Shown here piece by piece: positions 1-6,237 of a DNA stretch of 7,484 bases. Both the position numbers and the translations under genes were made by a program. Within the stretch, counting starts at the first letter, position 1; the number at the start of each line of letters is the position of its first letter. The stretch is from an uncultured Rickettsiales bacterium (GTDB taxonomy: Bacteria; Pseudomonadota; Alphaproteobacteria; Rickettsiales; UBA1997), in assembly GCA_951800555.1 (NCBI GenBank), contig CATOJU010000040.1, positions 1-7,484 of the forward strand, read 5' to 3'. The notes beneath the pieces are model-generated. The model did no database searches. It was not told the DNA's origin and saw nothing but the letters and a program-made list of their open reading frames with translations.

Positions 1-35
1 ATTTTTTACTTTTTTATTTAAAAATTTTTTCAATT

Positions 36-53
36 ATTGATTTGTATATCAAT
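36..53. terminator. Weak hairpin downstream of the cyclophilin gene
   Basis: ATTGAT (36-41) and ATCAAT (48-53) form a 6-bp stem with a 6-base loop, about 50 bases past the cyclophilin stop. The stem is all but GC-free and no clean U-tract follows it on either strand. It is only a possible transcription end for the ftsH-cyclophilin unit. Confidence 0.2.
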
Positions 54-60
54 TTTAATT

Positions 61-81
61 CTATAAAAATATAAATACCAT
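61..81 (-). other. Six-codon ORF behind a strong Shine-Dalgarno
   Basis: Read leftward, AAGGAG (87-92) lies five bases before an ATG (79-81). That ATG opens a reading frame of only six codons (MVFIFL) ending in TAG at 61-63. It starts 23 bases after the cyclophilin stop, so it sits where the next gene of the unit would begin. The rest of the DNA to position 1 is AT-rich without coding character. It may be a decayed gene start, a tiny leader ORF or chance. I do not claim it as a gene. Confidence 0.2.
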
Positions 82-104
82 TCTATCTCCTTAATATTAA
101 TAAA

Positions 105-866
105 TTATTCCAATTCCGCATTAAGTTCTAAAATTCTATCTAATAAAGGGGTTTCTTCTCCTTTTTCAGCATTAATTTTATCATTAATTTTTTTTAATTC
201 TTTTACATTTCTCAACATTTCAATTCTTTCTTTTTTTCTTTCTTCTTTTTGTTCTTCTGTATCTCCTTCGTAACTAAAATTCATATCTTGACCTAAGACC
301 ATTTTTACTATTTTATCGGGATTTTTTACCATTCCATTATCGTCATTAGAAGAAGATTTAATTTTATCAATCAAATCCATTCCACTTATAACTCTACCCC
401 ATATAGTATATTGACCATCTAAATGTTGAAAATATTCACCGGTTATAATAAAAAATTGACTATCAGCGCTATCAATATCACTTGCTCTTGCCATAGAAAC
501 TGCGCCTCTGGTATGTTTCATATCATTTATTTCAGCATACATTTTTCCAAATTTACTACCACCAGTACCAGTTCCAGTAGGATCGCCAGTTTGGGCCATA
601 AATCCATCTATAACCCTATGAAATCCAAGCCCATTATAAAATCCTTCTTTCACTAATAATTTTATTCTATAAACATGCCAAGGAGCTTTATCTGGAAACA
701 TTTGTATTATAACAATACCATCTTTTAATTCCATTAAAAGTAAATCATTTAATTCTATATCATATGGTATTTCTTTTTCTACATATTCAGCTTTTACAGA
801 ATTACTGAATAAAAAAAACATAAATAAAAACAATAAAACAAAATATTTTTTATTTTTTTCTATCAT
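105..866 (-). CDS. ppiA: Secreted cyclophilin-type peptidyl-prolyl cis-trans isomerase
   Basis: This 253-residue protein should isomerise Xaa-Pro bonds in proteins outside the inner membrane. Residues 1-26 form a signal peptide: a lysine-rich start, a hydrophobic run at 8-20, and a VKA cleavage site before Glu27. The cyclophilin domain spans about 40-192. FHRVIDGFMAQTGDP at 82-96 holds the catalytic arginine (R84) and the F-M-x-Q set (F89, M90, Q92). SMARASD (124-130) and SQFFI (136-140) follow, then HLDGQYTIWG (148-157), close to alphaproteobacterial secreted cyclophilins. Residues 200-253 are a charged, Lys/Glu-rich helical tail beyond the core fold, possibly coiled coil. The ATG at 864-866 is fixed by AAGGAGG six bases upstream. 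It lies 24 bp after ftsH and is probably co-transcribed with it, which suits a shared role in envelope protein folding and quality control. The family is certain; the symbol is by analogy. Confidence 0.93.
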   Translation of the reverse strand: MIEKNKKYFVLLFLFMFFLFSNSVKAEYVEKEIPYDIELNDLLLMELKDGIVIIQMFPDKAPWHVYRIKLLVKEGFYNGLGFHRVIDGFMAQTGDPTGTGTGGSKFGKMYAEINDMKHTRGAVSMARASDIDSADSQFFIITGEYFQHLDGQYTIWGRVISGMDLIDKIKSSSNDDNGMVKNPDKIVKMVLGQDMNFSYEGDTEEQKEERKKERIEMLRNVKELKKINDKINAEKGEETPLLDRILELNAELE

Positions 867-872
867 ATTTTT

Positions 873-879
873 CCTCCTT
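873..879 (-). promoter_or_regulatory. Strong Shine-Dalgarno of the cyclophilin gene
   Basis: Read leftward this is AAGGAGG, six bases from the ATG at 864-866 and inside the 24-bp gap after ftsH. It is the only canonical ribosome binding site in front of any of the seven genes here. It supports translation of the cyclophilin as the internal gene of a two-gene transcript. Confidence 0.8.
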
Positions 880-890
880 AATTTATAAAT

Positions 891-2798
891 TTATTTATTA
901 TCATTATCTTCGCTGTTTTCAATATTTTTAGTTATTTTAGCAAATAGTGAAGAAGTATTAACTTCATTATTTTCTTTTTCTTCTTTATTTTCTGTTTTTG
1001 GTTTTATTTCTTCTCCATTAACTAATTTTTTAATTTCTTCGCCAGTTAAAGTTTCGTATTTTATGAGAGCTTGAGCTATAATTTCTAATTTATCTCTATT
1101 TTCTTCTATAATTTTTTTAGCTTTAACTTTACAATTTTCAACAATATTTTTAATTTCTTCATCTATTAAGTATAACATTTCATTTGAACTAGCCTCAAAA
1201 CCATAACCATCTTCATTTTTAAGTTTATCAGCCCAATAAATAGGTCCTATTTTATCATTCATTCCCCAACTTACTACCATATTTTTCGCATAATATGTAG
1301 CAGTTTTAATATCACTTAATGCGCCAGCTGTTATTTTATCAGCACCAAAAATAATCTCTTCTGCTGCTCTTCCTCCCATTGCAATAGTAATATCATCAAT
1401 TACACCAGCTTTTGTAGTAGTCGTATAATGTTTATCATTTTCCGGTAGTCTTGCTACATAACCACCAGCATTTCCTCTTGAAATTATTGTAGCTTTATAA
1501 ATAGGATCTGTATTTTTACAGTTTAAAGTAACTAAGGAATGACCGGCTTCATGATAGGCAATTAATTTAGTTTCCTCTTCCCTCTTAACTTTGCTTTGAT
1601 TTTTTACACCCATTACAACCCTTTCCTTTGCCTCTTCTATTTCATCATTAGTTATAACTTTTTTATTCAATCTTGCCGCCAATAATCCGGCTTCATTTAT
1701 AATATTTGCTAATTCTGCGCCACTGAAATTTGGGGTAGACTTCGCAATTGATTTAAAATCAATATTAGGGGCCATTTTAACTTTCTTAGCATGAACCTTC
1801 AATATCTCTTCTCTACCTTTTACATCCGGCAATTGTACTGTAATTTGCCTATCAAAACGACCAGGTCTCAATAATGCTTTATCCAAAACATCCTCTCTAT
1901 TTGTGGCAGCAATCACTATTATTCCTTCATTTCCTTCAAATCCATCCATTTCCACTAATAATTGATTCAAGGTTTGTTCTCTTTCATCATTACCACCACC
2001 AACACCGGCCCCCCTATGTCTTCCTACTGCATCTATTTCATCAATAAATATTAAACAAGGAGCATTATTTTTTGCTTCTGTAAACATATCTCTAACTCTA
2101 CTAGCACCTACACCTACAAACATTTCCACGAAATCTGAACCAGATATAAAATAAAATGGTACATTTGCCTCTCCCGCAATAGCTTTCGCTAATAAAGTTT
2201 TTCCAGTCCCTGGAGGGCCAATAAGTAAACAACCTCTTGGTATTTTTGCACCTATATCAGTATATTTTTCAGGATCTTTTAAAAAATCTACTATTTCTTT
2301 TAATTCATTCTTTGCTTCATCAATTCCTGCCACATCATCGAAAGTTACTTTTCCTTTAACTTGCATCATTCTTGCTTTAGATTTCGAAAAACCAAATGGG
2401 TTATCTCCCCCTGCAATAGCTGAAAACCTAAAAAAATAAAAAGCAATTATTATTATCAGTGGTAACCAACTTAATATAAAGTCAATTATAACAGATTTTT
2501 TATTGGAAATTTGTATTATTTCAATTTGACTATCGTTTTCTTTTAATTCTTTAAAAATATCTTCAACGGCTATAAAATTTGCATATGTAAAGTATTTTGT
2601 ACCTTTTTCAGTCTCGCCATATATACCACTGCCTTTTATTTTGGCTGTTTTTATTTCTTTATTTTTTACTTTTTCTAAAAATTGAGAATATATTATTTTT
2701 TGGCCGTTATCTGTGTCTTTTTCAAATATATCTGAAAATGATATTAAAGCTAAAATAATAATTAGCCATATGAATAAATTTTTGTTTAATCTTCTCAT
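891..2798 (-). CDS. ftsH: ATP-dependent zinc metalloprotease FtsH
   Basis: FtsH is a hexameric inner-membrane AAA+ protease that extracts and degrades misfolded membrane proteins and some short-lived regulators. The 635-residue length is normal. Membrane segments lie at about 8-25 and 104-124, enclosing a small periplasmic domain. The AAA+ module shows Walker A GPPGTGKT (194-201), the pore motif FVG (227-229), Walker B LIFIDEID (249-256) and the arginine-finger region ATNRED...RPGRFDR (298-317). The protease site is HEAGH (416-420), with D496 in AGALSDI as the probable third zinc ligand. The last 40 residues are a Glu/Lys/Asn-rich tail, poorly conserved in the family. The ATG at 2796-2798 gives the normal MRRLNKNL start before the first membrane segment, but no Shine-Dalgarno precedes it. 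The cyclophilin gene follows at 24 bp. All catalytic residues are present. Confidence 0.98.
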   Translation of the reverse strand: MRRLNKNLFIWLIIILALISFSDIFEKDTDNGQKIIYSQFLEKVKNKEIKTAKIKGSGIYGETEKGTKYFTYANFIAVEDIFKELKENDSQIEIIQISNKKSVIIDFILSWLPLIIIIAFYFFRFSAIAGGDNPFGFSKSKARMMQVKGKVTFDDVAGIDEAKNELKEIVDFLKDPEKYTDIGAKIPRGCLLIGPPGTGKTLLAKAIAGEANVPFYFISGSDFVEMFVGVGASRVRDMFTEAKNNAPCLIFIDEIDAVGRHRGAGVGGGNDEREQTLNQLLVEMDGFEGNEGIIVIAATNREDVLDKALLRPGRFDRQITVQLPDVKGREEILKVHAKKVKMAPNIDFKSIAKSTPNFSGAELANIINEAGLLAARLNKKVITNDEIEEAKERVVMGVKNQSKVKREEETKLIAYHEAGHSLVTLNCKNTDPIYKATIISRGNAGGYVARLPENDKHYTTTTKAGVIDDITIAMGGRAAEEIIFGADKITAGALSDIKTATYYAKNMVVSWGMNDKIGPIYWADKLKNEDGYGFEASSNEMLYLIDEEIKNIVENCKVKAKKIIEENRDKLEIIAQALIKYETLTGEEIKKLVNGEEIKPKTENKEEKENNEVNTSSLFAKITKNIENSEDNDNK

Positions 2799-3185
2799 TT
2801 TTTAAAAATATAAAATAATAATTAAAATTATTAGCTTTTATTAAAAAAGCAAGAAAAAAGTTAAAATTTGAAGTGGTTTTTTTGTTTTTTATTAGTATAA
2901 TAATATTTACTATATTATATAAAAATGGTAGGAAAGGTAAAAAAATAAATAATAGAACTTTTACATATTGCAAAAAAGATAAAATTTTAATAATTTTACA
3001 AAATGATGATTATGCACTTATATGTTTTTTAGTTAAAGATATTAAAATTTTGAATATATTATTTAGTTTTGTTTTAAATTATTTGAATACTGTTAATACC
3101 TATGTAATTTTTTATATAGAAGATCTATTGATTTATTATTTTCCATAAATATATTAAAATTATTAGTTAATATTATACAAACACT
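2799..3185. other. Gene-free AT-rich divergent gap between ftsH and smpB
   Basis: These 387 bases separate divergent genes, and GC falls to about 12-15% in the middle. Short open frames exist on both strands but lack ribosome sites and recognisable protein sequence. One small hairpin, GCTTTT (2834-2839) with AAAAGC (2845-2850), lies in the likely ftsH leader. Leftward, a CTTG precedes this hairpin. I found no convincing two-part promoter for ftsH. A possible smpB promoter is listed separately. No RNA gene was recognised. Confidence 0.6.
3128..3155 (+). promoter_or_regulatory. Candidate sigma70-type promoter of smpB
   Basis: TTGATT (3128-3133) and TATATT (3150-3155) are separated by 16 bases. 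Predicted transcription starts near 3162, about 24 bases before the smpB ATG. Both boxes are close to consensus, but AT-rich DNA produces such matches often, so the support is moderate at best. Confidence 0.35.
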
Positions 3186-3659
3186 ATGAATAAAAACAAT
3201 TATAGAATTATAGCAAAAAATAAAAGAGCAAGTTATGAATATTTTATAGAAGATGAATATGAAGCCGGAATTGTATTAGAAGGAAGTGAAATAAAAAGTA
3301 TCAGAACTGGAAAAGTTAATATAGAAGATTCTTTTATAGAATTCGACAAAAATGGAGAATTATTTTTAATAAATTCTTATATAGCGCCCTATAAATTAGC
3401 TACATTATTTAATCATGAAGCAAAAAGAAAGAGAAAATTATTGCTTAATAGAAGAGAAATAAATAAAATTATGAATAAAATAAAATTAAAAGGACTTACT
3501 TGTATCCCTCTTGTTTTATATATAAATAGTAAAAATTTTGCTAAAATTAAAATTGCAGTAGTTAAAGGTAAAAAATTATATGACAAAAGAGAAAGTATAA
3601 AAGAAAGAGATTTTCAAAGGGAAAAAGCTGCATTATTAAAAGAAAGATTTATAAAATAG
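3186..3659 (+). CDS. smpB: SsrA-binding protein SmpB
   Basis: SmpB binds tmRNA and delivers it to ribosomes stalled on messages lacking a stop codon, starting trans-translation. The 157 residues match the usual 150-160. Family signatures are NKRASYEYFIEDEYEAGIVLEGSEIKSIR (11-40; key parts NKRA and LEGSEIKSIR), then GKVNIEDSF (42-50) in the oligonucleotide-binding barrel, NHEAKRKRKLLLN (76-88) and IPLVLY (107-112). The basic tail KGKKLYDKRESIKERD (127-142) enters the ribosomal decoding channel. Y132 stands where E. coli has a histidine, a common alternative. The ATG at 3186 gives the expected short N-terminus; no Shine-Dalgarno is visible. The gene converges on gpsA with 13 bp between stops and no clear terminator. 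The tmRNA gene is not in this window. Confidence 0.97.
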   Translation: MNKNNYRIIAKNKRASYEYFIEDEYEAGIVLEGSEIKSIRTGKVNIEDSFIEFDKNGELFLINSYIAPYKLATLFNHEAKRKRKLLLNRREINKIMNKIKLKGLTCIPLVLYINSKNFAKIKIAVVKGKKLYDKRESIKERDFQREKAALLKERFIK

Positions 3660-3672
3660 ATTATAGATTAAT

Positions 3673-4644
3673 TTATAAATCGAATTCTTTTTTTGGTTCT
3701 CTATTAAACAATTTATCAAAAATTTCATTAAAATCGGCTTTTTCATAAACAAATTTATATAAATTTTCGCATATTGGAGCATAAATATTCTCCTCTTTTA
3801 TAAATTTATGAATGGCTTTTAGTGTATAATAGCCTTCTGCTAATTTATCAAAATTAGTTCCTTTTATTAAATTTTCACCAAATTGTCTGTTATGACTATT
3901 TTTTGAAAATAGAGTTGCTTCATAATCGCCAAGATGTGCTAGACCATAAACACTTTTTTTATTTCCTCCAAAATTTTCTATGATTCTTCCAACTTCTAAC
4001 GGCGCCCTTGTCATTAAAGCTCCTTTTAATCCGTACCAATTTAACCCATCAAGAATACCGGCAACTATTCCTATTACATTTTTTAATGCTGCACCAATTT
4101 CATTGCCTATAATATCATTTCCATAATAAACGCGCATTAAATTACTATTTAAAAAATTAGCTATTTCTTTTTTTAAATTTTCATCTTTAGAATCAACAAC
4201 TGCACAGCTAGGTATATTTTTAATATAATCTTGCACATGTCCTGGGCCTAATAATACACAAATTTTTATATCTTGTTTTATTTCTTCAAACATTATTTCA
4301 CTTAGTCTTTTACAAGTATTTATTTCAAGTCCCTTCATAGCTAAAATAAAAATTTTTCCATTAATATTATAATTATTTAATTCCCTAGCTAAAGATCTTA
4401 AATTTTGGCACCCTATAGATATAAAAACTAAATCATTTAATAAAGCTTCTTCAAGTTTACTTGTTAATTGTATATTATTTGGTAAAGTTAGATATTCATT
4501 TTTTCTATTTTTTTTTAAATTAGTGTAAATTTCACTATTTTCTCTTCCATATAATAAAACATTTTTTGCACAATATTTTGCAGTATAATAACTCAAAAAA
4601 CTTCCCCATCTGCCACAACCTATTACTGATATATTTTTGTACAT
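3673..4644 (-). CDS. gpsA: NAD(P)-dependent glycerol-3-phosphate dehydrogenase, divergent type
   Basis: GpsA reduces dihydroxyacetone phosphate to sn-glycerol 3-phosphate in the cytoplasm, supplying the backbone for phospholipids. The 323-residue protein has the Rossmann motif GCGRWG (9-14), MKGLE (103-107) and the helical-domain block NEIGAALKNVIGIVAGILDG (181-200) with the probable catalytic K188. HLGDYEATLFSKNSHNRQFGE (237-257) holds the conserved Asp240 and the substrate-binding NR. The usual GPSFA motif is replaced by GPGHVQDY (133-140), and NWYGLKGALMTR (202-213) is likewise unlike common proteobacterial GpsA. From memory these variants belong to a branch found in anaerobic Firmicutes and relatives, so transfer is possible but not shown. 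The ATG at 4642-4644 lies seven residues before the Rossmann glycines, as expected. A good promoter lies upstream; no Shine-Dalgarno is present. Confidence 0.93.
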   Translation of the reverse strand: MYKNISVIGCGRWGSFLSYYTAKYCAKNVLLYGRENSEIYTNLKKNRKNEYLTLPNNIQLTSKLEEALLNDLVFISIGCQNLRSLARELNNYNINGKIFILAMKGLEINTCKRLSEIMFEEIKQDIKICVLLGPGHVQDYIKNIPSCAVVDSKDENLKKEIANFLNSNLMRVYYGNDIIGNEIGAALKNVIGIVAGILDGLNWYGLKGALMTRAPLEVGRIIENFGGNKKSVYGLAHLGDYEATLFSKNSHNRQFGENLIKGTNFDKLAEGYYTLKAIHKFIKEENIYAPICENLYKFVYEKADFNEIFDKLFNREPKKEFDL

Positions 4645-4670
4645 ATTAAAATTATAAAAATTATCAATTA

Positions 4671-4699
4671 ATAATAATAATATTTATACTTAAAGTCAA
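4671..4699 (-). promoter_or_regulatory. Candidate sigma70-type promoter of gpsA
   Basis: Read leftward, TTGACT (4694-4699) and TATTAT (4671-4676) are separated by exactly 17 bases, and each box matches consensus at five of six positions. Transcription would start near 4664, giving a leader of about 20 bases with no Shine-Dalgarno. It is among the best promoter matches in the window. Confidence 0.5.
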
Positions 4700-4742
4700 T
4701 GATATTTGTGTGAATAAAATCTTGTTTATCTTTTATTTATTA

Positions 4743-4773
4743 TTGACTATAATCTTTAATTATATTGTTATAA
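4743..4773 (+). promoter_or_regulatory. Weak rightward promoter-like pair far upstream of yajQ
   Basis: TTGACT (4743-4748) is followed after 19 bases by TTATAA (4768-4773). An alternative -10, TATAAT (4748-4753), overlaps the first box. Transcription from here would begin about 200 bases before yajQ, giving either a long leader or a separate short RNA. The spacing is not ideal and the surrounding sequence is nearly all A and T. Confidence 0.25.
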
Positions 4774-4832
4774 AAGTTAAAATAAAAAAGAATAATAAAA
4801 AGATTTAAAACGGATACTAATAGGTATATAAA

Positions 4833-4886
4833 TAATAATAATTGAAAATAATATCTTTAATAGTGATTTTATTCAATAATTTATTA
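4833..4886 (+). ncRNA. Possible structured RNA hairpin upstream of yajQ
   Basis: TAATAA (4833-4838) pairs with TTATTA (4881-4886), and ATTGAA (4841-4846) pairs with TTCAAT (4872-4877), with a small internal loop between the two helices. ATTTAAA (4803-4809) could extend it by pairing with TTTAAAT (4887-4893), but that heptamer is nearly self-complementary and weak as evidence. No known RNA family was recognised. In DNA this AT-rich such folds arise by chance. Confidence 0.15.
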
Positions 4887-4926
4887 TTTAAATGGATAGG
4901 ATCTAAATAAATAAAAATACTAAAAC

Positions 4927-4955
4927 TTGAAAAAATATTTTTTTAATTTTATTAT
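4927..4955 (+). promoter_or_regulatory. Candidate sigma70-type promoter of yajQ
   Basis: TTGAAA (4927-4932) and TATTAT (4950-4955) are separated by 17 bases. Transcription would start near 4962, about 20 bases before the ATG. The geometry matches the gpsA promoter: same spacer, same -10 and a similarly short leader without a Shine-Dalgarno. Confidence 0.45.
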
Positions 4956-4981
4956 CATAAAAAACAAACTTAATCATAATT

Positions 4982-5473
4982 ATGCCAAGTTTTGATGTAG
5001 TTTCAAAAATAGACTTTCAAGAAGTTGACAACGCTGTAAATACAAGTAATAGAGAAATCGGTAATCGCTACGATTTTAAAAGTGTAAAATGGTCATTAGA
5101 ACTAGATAAAAAAGAAAAAAATATAACAATTATTGCCGAAAGTGAATATTGTTTAGGACAATTAAATGATTCTTTAAAATCTTCTTTTGTTAAAAGAAAA
5201 CTAGATCCATTATCTTTAGATTTTCAAAAAGAAGAAAAGGCTAGTGGTAATACTTTGAGACAAGTAGTCAAATTAAAAGAAGGAATAGATCAAGAAAATG
5301 CTAAAAAAATAACGAAATATTTTAAACAATCAAAATTAAAAGTACAAGCTTCAATACAAGGTGATGAAGTTAGAGTTACTGGAAAATCAAGAGACGAATT
5401 ACAAGAAGCAATTCAACAAATTAAAAATCTAGGGCTTGAATTACCATTACAATTTATAAATTTTAGAGATTAA
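4982..5473 (+). CDS. yajQ: YajQ-family nucleotide-binding protein
   Basis: YajQ proteins are small cytoplasmic proteins with two ferredoxin-like domains. Members bind nucleotides, and some homologues have been reported as cyclic-di-GMP effectors acting with a transcription factor. The function in this organism is unknown. The 163 residues equal the family's standard length. Signatures are MPSFDVVSK (1-9), NREIGNRYDFKSVKWSLELD (23-42), KLKVQASIQGDEVRVTGKSRDELQ (118-141, key part QASIQGDEVRVTGK) and the C-terminal LPLQFINFRD (154-163). The ATG at 4982 gives the conserved MPSFD start. No Shine-Dalgarno precedes it, but a good promoter sits about 25 bases upstream. It is monocistronic, converging on the superoxide reductase gene with a hairpin terminator between. 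Confidence 0.97.
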   Translation: MPSFDVVSKIDFQEVDNAVNTSNREIGNRYDFKSVKWSLELDKKEKNITIIAESEYCLGQLNDSLKSSFVKRKLDPLSLDFQKEEKASGNTLRQVVKLKEGIDQENAKKITKYFKQSKLKVQASIQGDEVRVTGKSRDELQEAIQQIKNLGLELPLQFINFRD

Positions 5474-5494
5474 TTTATATATTTTTTGAAAAAA

Positions 5495-5518
5495 GGATAA
5501 ATAATTTTATATTTATCC
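5495..5518. terminator. Bidirectional intrinsic terminator between yajQ and dfx
   Basis: GGATAAATA (5495-5503) and TATTTATCC (5510-5518) form a perfect 9-bp stem with a 6-base loop. The six A residues at 5489-5494 become a U6 tract for leftward transcription from dfx. Rightward, the stem is followed by TATTTTAATTATATTTTC, a less pure but T-rich tail. It starts 22 bases after the yajQ stop and 25 bases beyond the dfx stop, as expected for convergent genes. Confidence 0.75.
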
Positions 5519-5542
5519 TATTTTAATTATATTTTCTTTTAA

Positions 5543-5929
5543 TTATATTTTTTTACTCCATAGCCCGTGTAAATTACAATAGGCTTTAATACAAACTATT
5601 TTTTCTGCTGTCAGAAAATTAATTTCTGGTTTATCACCTGGTTTTAAAAAGAATGTTAATCTTGAATTTCTATCCGTTATTACTTCTATCCATTCTATAT
5701 AATGTTCTGTAGTCATAGGATGCTCTATTTCTCCAACAAAAATTTTATATTCATTTTCATTAATTTTACTTAAAATTGGAATATGTTTTTCAATTGAAGC
5801 TTCTATTATATTATCTTCAATTAACTTCATAGGTTCACTGCAACAACTTAAATTTTCAGTTCCGCTGTGGTTAATTGCTACGATATTACCACATTTATTG
5901 CATTTATAAATTTCTAGTTCTTTAGTCAT
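5543..5929 (-). CDS. dfx: Desulfoferrodoxin (two-iron superoxide reductase)
   Basis: The enzyme reduces superoxide to hydrogen peroxide without making oxygen, a defence typical of anaerobes and microaerophiles. All expected ligands are visible in its 128 residues. The N-terminal desulforedoxin domain binds one iron through C10, C13, C29 and C30 (YKCNKCG and SCC). The catalytic domain has EKH at 47-49, H70, H76, C118 and H121 (AYCNLHGLW), giving the His4Cys site, with E47 and K48 conserved at the pocket. Length and order match the classical two-iron form. It starts at ATG 5927-5929 without a Shine-Dalgarno, has its own promoter, and ends at a strong hairpin terminator. A palindrome upstream may be an operator. 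No rubredoxin or peroxidase partner lies in the window. Such a gene is unexpected in a Rickettsiales-like genome. Confidence 0.96.
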   Translation of the reverse strand: MTKELEIYKCNKCGNIVAINHSGTENLSCCSEPMKLIEDNIIEASIEKHIPILSKINENEYKIFVGEIEHPMTTEHYIEWIEVITDRNSRLTFFLKPGDKPEINFLTAEKIVCIKAYCNLHGLWSKKI

Positions 5930-5954
5930 ATTTTTAAAAATTTTTGTCTAAAAC

Positions 5955-5982
5955 AAGATAAAATTTTGTTATAAAAAGTCAA
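5955..5982 (-). promoter_or_regulatory. Candidate promoter of the superoxide reductase gene
   Basis: Read leftward, TTGACT (5977-5982) and TATCTT (5955-5960) are separated by 16 bases. The -35 box is good and the -10 matches at four of six positions. Transcription would start near 5948, about 20 bases before the dfx ATG. A weak -10 would suit a gene that needs activation, and a palindrome lies just upstream. Confidence 0.4.
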
Positions 5983-5993
5983 TTGTTATTTTG

Positions 5994-6013
5994 ATAAAAT
6001 TCTAGAATTTTAT
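5994..6013. promoter_or_regulatory. Perfect 20-bp palindrome upstream of the dfx promoter
   Basis: ATAAAATTCT followed by AGAATTTTAT reads identically on both strands over 20 bp without mismatch or spacer. It lies 11 bp upstream of the proposed dfx -35 box, a position usual for a dimeric activator site. The TTCTAGAA core does not match the Fur, PerR or Irr boxes I know. It could be an operator, or a chance result of AT-rich sequence. Confidence 0.35.
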
Positions 6014-6063
6014 TTTGCTATTTATTTTTCTTAATTCTTCATTTTACTTTTAGAAGACATCTA

Positions 6064-6086
6064 TTAGACCTCCTGCATAAAACTAT
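6064..6086 (+). repeat. Left terminal inverted repeat
   Basis: The sequence begins TTAGAC and continues CTCCTGCATAAAACTAT. It pairs with 6650-6672 read on the other strand, differing only at the fifth and sixth bases (AC against GT). The shared 17-base core is exact. The CTCCTGCATAAAAC end resembles transposon ends in general, but I cannot assign an insertion sequence family. Confidence 0.75.
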
Positions 6087-6167
6087 ATATAAATATCAAT
6101 AATATCCAAATATTTTTAGGTTTACTTATGTTTATGATTATTTTATTCTTTAATTTTCCGTTATTTA

Positions 6168-6226
6168 TGTCATTCCAGATTAGAATTACTTGACAATTTA
6201 TTGTCTAGTAATTCTTAATGTGGAAT
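6168..6226 (+). repeat. Hairpin repeat copy 1
   Basis: Starts TGTCATTCCAGATTAGAATT and ends TTCTTAATGTGGAAT. The arms pair over about 19 bp with one G·G mismatch and one bulged A. Inside a T·T mismatch lies an inner stem, GACAA with TTGTC, closed by a four-base TTTA loop. Unlike copies 2 and 3 it lacks the terminal CCAG. Confidence 0.85.
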
Positions 6227-6237
6227 TGGGTTAATAG

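Larger units (their letters stand above)
4645..4981. other. 337-bp divergent intergenic region between gpsA and yajQ
   Basis: This gap holds the gpsA promoter on the left and a yajQ promoter on the right. Between them lie a single DnaA-box-like nonamer (TTATTCACA read leftward, 4709-4717), a further rightward promoter-like pair (TTGACT at 4743-4748, TTATAA at 4768-4773) and an AT-rich hairpin at 4833-4886. No protein gene fits, and I could not match any known structured RNA family. The spare length and internal promoter-like site leave room for a small RNA. Confidence 0.5.

Noticed and set aside
423..656. Rightward 77-codon ORF inside the cyclophilin gene
   Set aside because: It is a shadow on the opposite strand of a clearly conserved domain.
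2722..2973. Leftward 83-codon ORF overlapping the ftsH start
   Set aside because: It overlaps the certain ftsH N-terminus in another frame and consists of AT-encoded residues only.
2873..3148. Rightward 91-codon ORF upstream of smpB
   Set aside because: It starts at GTG without a ribosome site, its GC is only about 12-15% against 20-27% in smpB, and the sequence is dominated by Ile, Leu, Asn and Phe with no recognisable motif.
4709..4717. Chromosome replication origin at the gpsA-yajQ gap
   Set aside because: Only one DnaA-like nonamer was found, with no cluster and no origin-associated genes such as dnaA or hemE nearby.
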